Shown here: positions 59,660-64,000 of the stretch, piece after piece | Layout of the letters: each line of letters begins with the position of its first letter | Numbering within the stretch: the first letter of the stretch is position 1 | Assembly (NCBI GenBank): GCA_036275915.1 | Contig: DASUCV010000001.1 | Coordinates: forward strand, 1 to 64,000 | Direction: 5' to 3' | DNA: 64,000 bases | From: Candidatus Polarisedimenticolaceae bacterium | GTDB taxonomy: Bacteria; Acidobacteriota; Polarisedimenticolia; Polarisedimenticolales; DASRJG01 | The notes under the pieces: model-generated | The model's database searches: none | Seen by the model: the letters and a program-made list of their open reading frames with translations, nothing else | What the model was told of the DNA's origin: nothing | Made by a program: the position numbers and the translations under genes

Positions 59660-61015
59660 GTGATCGAGCGACGGCCGCTGCCCTACGACACCCTCGAGCT
59701 GACCCACCGCGCGATCGACGGGCGTCGCGTGCGGCTGGGCTACGCGCTGGTCGCACCGGCCCTAGCGCGGGTCGATCTCGAGGAGACGCTCGAGATTCCG
59801 CCGTCGCTCGGACCGCTGCGGGACGGCGCGTGGGCGCCTCGCCTCCTCGCCGCGCTCCATCTCGCCGCGGGCACGTCGTACTGGAAGACCTGCCTCCCGC
59901 CGCGCATCGTCGTCCCGGGCGATCCGCTGTCCGAAGACGACGCCGCGTTCTGGAACCGCGTCTACACGGCCGGACTCGCGGAATTCTTCTACCGGAACGG
60001 CATCGATCCGACCGGCCTCGCTCCTTTTTCCGGGGAGCGAAAGACGGCGGCTCCTTCCACCGCGGAACCATCCGGCGAAACGCTCCTCCTCTGGGGCGGC
60101 GGGAAGGACTCCGTCGTCTCGCACGAGGCGCTCCGTGAAGGCGGCATCGACCACGATCTCCTCACGATCGGACGCGCGTGGGAGCCCACGGCCCGGTCGG
60201 GGGTGGTCGCCGGGACGACGCACCACGTGGCCAAGCGGACGCTCGACCCGAAGCTCTTCGAGCTGAACGCCTCCGGCGCGTGGAACGGGCACGTGCCGGT
60301 CAGCGCCTATCTCGCGTTCGCGGGGCTCCTCCTCGCCGCGCTCGGCGGCCGCCAGGCCGTCATCGCCTCGAACGAGGCGAGCGCCTCCTCCGGCAATACG
60401 ATCTGGAACGGGCTCGACGTCAACCATCAGTGGAGCAAGTCGCTCGAGTTCGAGCGCGCGGCACGCGCGTGGCTTTCGCGCCACACGGGCGGTACCCTCG
60501 ATTACGTCAGCCTGTTGCGGCCGCTTTCGGAGCTTCGAATCACGAAGGCGTTCACCACGCATCCTGCGTACTTCGAGGCGGTCAGCTCGTGCAACCGCAA
60601 CTTCCGGCAGACCGCGGACGCGCCCGCGCGGTGGTGCCTCGCGTGCGCGAAGTGCGTCTTCGTCGCGCTCATGGCGCGGCCTTTCCTCTCCGAGACGGAC
60701 TACCACCGCCTCTTCGGCGGCGACCCGCTCGCAGATCCCGAGAACGTGTCCTACGTCGAGGAGCTGCTCGGCCTGCGCGGCATGAAGCCGTTCGAGTGCG
60801 TCGGTACCCCCGACGAGAGCGCAGTCGCGCTCAAGCTCGCGAAGGAGGCGGGACGGCCGTTGCCGCACGGCGTCATGACGGCGCTCCACGAAGAGCTGAC
60901 CCTTCGCGACATCGACTGGGCCGGCGCGACGTCTCGCGCCCTCGCCCGCGGCGACGATCACGCGCTCTCCCCTGCGCTCCTCGCGGCACTCGATGGCTAT
61001 CTCGCTCGGCACTGA
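59660..61015 (+). CDS. murL: UDP-MurNAc-L-Ala-L-Glu epimerase MurL
   Basis: The 451-residue PP-loop-type protein has the ATP motif WGGGKDS (Gly146-Ser151) and a cysteine block SCNRNFRQTADAPARWCLACAKC near residues 310-335. In Xanthomonas MurL epimerises the L-Glu of UDP-MurNAc-L-Ala-L-Glu to D-Glu, working with MurD2. The same pair is here, with murD2 overlapping by 23 bp, so the recognition is firm on context. Start GTG 59660 chosen from the TAGACT spacing. Confidence 0.88.
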   Translation: MIERRPLPYDTLELTHRAIDGRRVRLGYALVAPALARVDLEETLEIPPSLGPLRDGAWAPRLLAALHLAAGTSYWKTCLPPRIVVPGDPLSEDDAAFWNRVYTAGLAEFFYRNGIDPTGLAPFSGERKTAAPSTAEPSGETLLLWGGGKDSVVSHEALREGGIDHDLLTIGRAWEPTARSGVVAGTTHHVAKRTLDPKLFELNASGAWNGHVPVSAYLAFAGLLLAALGGRQAVIASNEASASSGNTIWNGLDVNHQWSKSLEFERAARAWLSRHTGGTLDYVSLLRPLSELRITKAFTTHPAYFEAVSSCNRNFRQTADAPARWCLACAKCVFVALMARPFLSETDYHRLFGGDPLADPENVSYVEELLGLRGMKPFECVGTPDESAVALKLAKEAGRPLPHGVMTALHEELTLRDIDWAGATSRALARGDDHALSPALLAALDGYLARH

Positions 61016-62333
61016 GACGCGCGCCGGGGTCTTCGGCTACGGAGCCGAAGGACGCGCGAGCGTGGCCTGGCTCCTGAGGCGGCGTTGCCTCGCCGTCCGC
61101 GTCATCGCGGCCGCGCGCCCCGCCGATCTGCCCGACGGCGTCCCGTGGATCGACGAGCGCGATTCCGCCGCTCTCGACGGCCTCGATCTCGTCCTCAAGT
61201 CCCCGGGGATCAAGCCGTCGCACCCGCTCCTCCTCGCGGCGGCGTCGCGCGGCTTACCCGTGACGAGCGCGACCGCGATCTTCGTCGCGCTTGCCCGGCG
61301 CGAGCGGCTCGCCGTCGTCGGCGTGACCGGCAGCAAGGGAAAGTCGACGACGGCGTCGTTGATCCACCGCACGCTCGAAGCGGCCGGCGTCCCGTCCGTT
61401 CTCGTCGGGAACATCGGGCGTCCGGCGCTCGACGTGCTGGAAGACGCCGTGAGCGTGCGGCCGGTCGTCGTCTACGAGATGTCGAGCTACCAGACGCACG
61501 ATCTCACGCTGGGCCCTTCGGTCGCGGTGATCACGCGCCTCTTCCCCGAGCACCTCGATTGGCACGGCGATGCCGGAGCCTATTACGCGTCCAAGCTGCG
61601 CATCGCCGCGACGCAGCGACCCGACGACGTCACCGTGTGGAACGCGGGCGACCTCGAGCTGGCGCGCCGTTTCCCGTTCGGTCCCGCCCGCCACGTCGCC
61701 TACGGCGGCAGCTCGGGGTTCCGGTTCGAAGGCGGCGCCTTCCGCCGCGGCGACGAGGTCCTCTTCAGCGACGTCCGGATGCTCCTGCGCGGGCCTCACA
61801 ACCGCGCCAACGCGTGCGCCGCGCTCGCCGCCGCGTCGCTCTTCGGCGCGAGCCCCGCTCACCTCGAGGAGGTGCTCGCGGACTTCCGGGGACTCCCCCA
61901 CCGTCTCGAGGACCTCGGCCTCCACGGCGGCATCCGCTGGATCAACGACTCGATCTCGACCGCGCCGGAAGCCGCGGTCGCGGCGCTCGAGGCGTTCGGC
62001 GGCGAGGTCGCGACCTACATCGGCGGCGGCACCGACCGCGGCTTCGACTTCGCGCCGCTCGCGGAGGCGCTCCTGGCGCGCGCGATCCCCAATGTCGTGC
62101 TGGTTCCGGAGACCGGCTCCAGGATCAAGGAGGCCGTCCTCGCCCGCGACCCCTCCGCCGCGAGCCGGCTCCACGCCGCGCGGGACCTCGCGGACGCGGT
62201 GGCCCTGGCGCGCCGCCTCACGCCGCAGGGACGCACCGTGCTTTTCTCCCCCGCCTCCCCGAGCTACGGTCCGTTCGCCAACTTTGAGGAGCGCGGGGAT
62301 AGACTGCGCGCCTACGTCCAGGAGGCGTCATGA
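60993..62333 (+). CDS. murD2: UDP-N-acetylmuramoyl-L-alanine--L-glutamate ligase MurD2
   Basis: The 446-residue Mur ligase has an N-terminal Rossmann domain (GVFGYGAEGRASVAWLL), ATP-binding VGVTGSKGKSTTASLIH, central motif YEMSSYQTHDL (metal), HNRANACAALAAASL and the C-terminal domain (RWINDSISTAPEAAVAAL, then a FSPASPSYGPFANFEERG end). It is a MurD relative; adjacency to MurL assigns it as the L-Glu-adding MurD2. ATG 60993 lies inside murL. Confidence 0.88.
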   Translation: MAISLGTETRAGVFGYGAEGRASVAWLLRRRCLAVRVIAAARPADLPDGVPWIDERDSAALDGLDLVLKSPGIKPSHPLLLAAASRGLPVTSATAIFVALARRERLAVVGVTGSKGKSTTASLIHRTLEAAGVPSVLVGNIGRPALDVLEDAVSVRPVVVYEMSSYQTHDLTLGPSVAVITRLFPEHLDWHGDAGAYYASKLRIAATQRPDDVTVWNAGDLELARRFPFGPARHVAYGGSSGFRFEGGAFRRGDEVLFSDVRMLLRGPHNRANACAALAAASLFGASPAHLEEVLADFRGLPHRLEDLGLHGGIRWINDSISTAPEAAVAALEAFGGEVATYIGGGTDRGFDFAPLAEALLARAIPNVVLVPETGSRIKEAVLARDPSAASRLHAARDLADAVALARRLTPQGRTVLFSPASPSYGPFANFEERGDRLRAYVQEAS

Positions 62334-62851
62334 AGAGAACCGTCGTCGTCGCTCTCGTTTCGTTCGTGCTCGGTGGGCTCGCCGTCCACGCGGCCAAGAC
62401 CGTCTTCGATCCGAAGGCCTACTACGCCGGCAAGGAGCCGAAGGAAGCGGTTGCCGCGCTCCTCGCGCGTGCCGAGACGATCGCCGGCGACGGCTCATGG
62501 GAGCGGATCGGTGTGGGCCGCGTCTACTACCTGTCGGGTGACAAGGCGAAGGGGCAGGCGATCTTCGACGGCGTGATCGGCGGCAAGGTCGCGAAGAGCG
62601 ACCTCTACCGGATCGGCGACGTGTACGCCACCGCCGGCGAGTGGGACAAGGCCAAGCCGATCTACGAGCGCGCCATCTCGATGGATCCGGAGGACGATCG
62701 CGGCCTTCTCCGGGTGGGATGCTGGTACAACCTGAACGGCGACCGCGCCCACGCGGAAGCTCTGTTCGACAAGGCGTTCGCGCGCTCGCCGAACGAGATC
62801 TGGCATTACGCTCTCGCGGCGGGGTCGTACGAAGGCGTAAAGCCGTTCTAG
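62330..62851 (+). CDS. Signal-anchored tetratricopeptide-like protein
   Basis: The 173-residue protein has an N-terminal membrane anchor or signal (TVVVALVSFVLGGLAVHA) and TPR-like repeats (GVGRVYYLSGDKAKGQAIFDGVIG, RIGDVYATAGEWDKAKPIYERAISMDPEDD, RVGCWYNLNGDRAHAEALFDKAFARSP). It overlaps murD2 by 4 bp (ATGA). It may act in the periplasm as a binding scaffold; function unknown. Confidence 0.75.
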   Translation: MKRTVVVALVSFVLGGLAVHAAKTVFDPKAYYAGKEPKEAVAALLARAETIAGDGSWERIGVGRVYYLSGDKAKGQAIFDGVIGGKVAKSDLYRIGDVYATAGEWDKAKPIYERAISMDPEDDRGLLRVGCWYNLNGDRAHAEALFDKAFARSPNEIWHYALAAGSYEGVKPF

Positions 62852-62852
62852 A

Positions 62853-63443
62853 TCACTTCCCCCACGAGAACCCGAGCAGCAGGCTCGCCTGCTCGTAATT
62901 CGCGTTCACGTCCTGACCGGCAAACGTGAACTTCGTGCCCTGCACGAAGCGCCCGTCCATGCCGATGTTGAACGTGTCGCCGACCTTGAAGTAAACGCCG
63001 GCGTTCTCGTAGAAGCCGAACGAGTGGTCGTGGCTGCCCGAGTCCCAGAAGTTCCAGTCCTTGCCGAAGCCCGCCCCCATGAGGACGACCCCGCCGCCGA
63101 GATAGGGGCGTGCGACGCCTTTCTTCACGGGCACCCAGAGGAATCCGGCGGACATCTCAAAGAAGGCGACGTTGACGTCGCCGACATGGCCGAGGACGGG
63201 AGCGACCGCCGTCCCGCTGTCGCTCGCGATCATCGTCGCGAGCGCGACGCGGATTGGCGAGGAGGTCGGAGCGAAGTCGACCTCGACGCCGAAGATCGCC
63301 GGCTGATTCACCGGCTTCCAGTCGTCGCCGAGCCAACGCTGGCCGACGAAGAACTGTACGTTCCCCGACATGTCCTCGGCGCGAGCGGATCGGTACCCGA
63401 GGAAAGCGAGCGCGAGAACGCCCAGGACCAGTAGTTTTCTCAT
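62853..63443 (-). CDS. Small secreted outer-membrane-type protein
   Basis: The 196-residue protein has a signal peptide (MRKLLVLGVLALAFLGYRSARA) and a beta-rich body (NVQFFVGQRWLGDDWKPVNQ; GVEVDFAPTSSPIRVALATMIAS; ARPYLGGGVVLMGAGFG; ending QASLLLGFSWGK) resembling small porin-like barrels. No named family is recognised. It lies 16 bp after the FAD oxidoreductase gene and is probably in its operon. Confidence 0.65.
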   Translation of the reverse strand: MRKLLVLGVLALAFLGYRSARAEDMSGNVQFFVGQRWLGDDWKPVNQPAIFGVEVDFAPTSSPIRVALATMIASDSGTAVAPVLGHVGDVNVAFFEMSAGFLWVPVKKGVARPYLGGGVVLMGAGFGKDWNFWDSGSHDHSFGFYENAGVYFKVGDTFNIGMDGRFVQGTKFTFAGQDVNANYEQASLLLGFSWGK

Positions 63444-63459
63444 CTGGGTACCCGTCCCC

Positions 63460-64000
63460 TCATTGGAGCCGAACGTCTCCAGGTGACCCGTCGAGCGGCG
63501 GCACGATCGGGCGGCCGAACTTCCGGGCGATCCGCTGCGCCTTCCCCAGTCCCTGGAGAACGCGGAACCGCCCGATCGTCTTCCAGGCGCCGTCGCGGAG
63601 CACATCGCCCGCAAGGACCGAGACGACCGCCGCAGGAAGCTGAAGTCCGTGGCGGGGGTGGAAGAAGAACGCGAGGAAGTCGGGGTCGTAGTACGAGCGG
63701 ATCAGGCTGAAGAAGAGGCGCTGCAGCTTCTTGTTGAGCGCCGCCGCGCCCGCGGTGTCGGCGGCGTCGACGCGTCCCTTCGCGGTGATCGCGGTGGCGA
63801 CGTCGTGCGCCGCCCTCTCGGCGACCGTCATCCCGATGTACACGCCGGTCGAGAAGACGGGATCCAGGAAGCCGGCGGCGTCACCCACCATCGCGAAGCC
63901 GTCGCCGTGCGTGCGCGAAACCTTGAAGGAAAAGTTCTGGACGGCGGCGGCGGGGATCGTCCGGGTCGCGTGCTGGAGTCGCCGCGCGGCGTCCGGGGTG
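63460..64000 (-). CDS. FAD-dependent oxidoreductase, halogenase/geranylgeranyl-reductase-like (partial, runs off right edge)
   Basis: Only the C-terminal 179 residues are inside the window; the frame stays open to 64000 through SFKVSRTHGDGFA. The FAD-binding GDAAGFLDPVFSTGVYIGM motif is that of tryptophan-halogenase/geranylgeranyl-reductase-type flavoproteins. The helical C-terminus (LNKKLQRLFFSLIRSYYDPDFLAFFFHPRHG) fits the same group. Substrate unknown; a carotenoid, lipid or halogenation role cannot be separated from this fragment. Confidence 0.75.
   Translation of the reverse strand, partial: TPDAARRLQHATRTIPAAAVQNFSFKVSRTHGDGFAMVGDAAGFLDPVFSTGVYIGMTVAERAAHDVATAITAKGRVDAADTAGAAALNKKLQRLFFSLIRSYYDPDFLAFFFHPRHGLQLPAAVVSVLAGDVLRDGAWKTIGRFRVLQGLGKAQRIARKFGRPIVPPLDGSPGDVRLQ

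Overview
The window is GC-rich, densely coding DNA from a Gram-negative (diderm) bacterium. There are no rRNA, tRNA, CRISPR or recognisable transposase genes, and no gap longer than about 300 bp without a gene. Diderm features include TolC proteins, RND and MacAB-type exporters, an Omp85-like barrel, several porins and a TonB/ExbB/ExbD operon. Together with a chromosomally encoded Complex I, a MurL/MurD2 pair and a VKOR-thioredoxin fusion, they suggest an environmental lineage such as Acidobacteriota. That placement is an inference; no rRNA gene is present to settle it.

Layout. 1-83 is the start of an XRE-type regulator leaving the left edge. 264-5550 is a TolC/adaptor/RND-permease operon, facing a two-component system (5580-7621). 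7692-11332 holds an Omp85-like barrel and an LtaS-like sulfatase. 11350-11983 is a tiny protein/nucleotidyltransferase pair of toxin-antitoxin type. 11971-13859 (minus) encodes a phosphodiesterase and a DUF2127 protein. 13908-16578 encodes an anion symporter, a VIT-like membrane protein and an outer-membrane protein. 16575-19227 (minus) encodes SulP and a glucose-dehydrogenase-like enzyme. 20262-25031 (minus) is an envelope operon: DUF3011-barrel protein, exported amidohydrolase, DcaP-like porin, periplasmic glutaminase. 25079-37435 (minus) is a Complex I operon nuoACDEFGHJKLN with a second DcaP-like porin at its end; nuoB, nuoI and nuoM are absent. 37496-40806 (minus) is exbB-exbD-exbD-tonB-TPR. 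40856-46470 (minus) is TolC-Yip1-MacA-MacB(ATPase)-MacB(permease). 46605-48553 (minus) encodes two oligopeptide ABC ATPases. 48698-50290 is an acyl-CoA mutase large subunit, divergent from mtnA, tsaD and fabI. 53264-54532 is a radical SAM protein divergent from an Rrf2 regulator. Then follow a small secreted protein, lepA, the VKOR-thioredoxin fusion, murL, murD2 and a TPR protein. A small outer-membrane-type protein and a partial FAD oxidoreductase end the window.

Three patterns cross gene boundaries. (1) Four long, mostly perfect inverted repeats, two of them nested, lie directly at gene ends and share GGGGAC-type outer ends; no matching transposase is visible. (2) Two arrays of 7-bp units with the core ACAGT/ACTGT in both orientations lie at gene ends and even supply C-terminal residues. 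(3) A TANNNT box lies 6-9 bp before the start codon of many transcription units, usually without a Shine-Dalgarno sequence, which predicts widespread leaderless mRNAs and was used here to choose several starts.

The most unusual protein-level observations are replacement of the ion-pathway acidic residues in ExbB and both ExbD paralogues by Gln/Asn, the three missing Complex I genes, the VKOR plus triple-thioredoxin fusion, a CX11CX2C radical SAM motif, and a five-copy GTCCG/CGGAC operator-like array.
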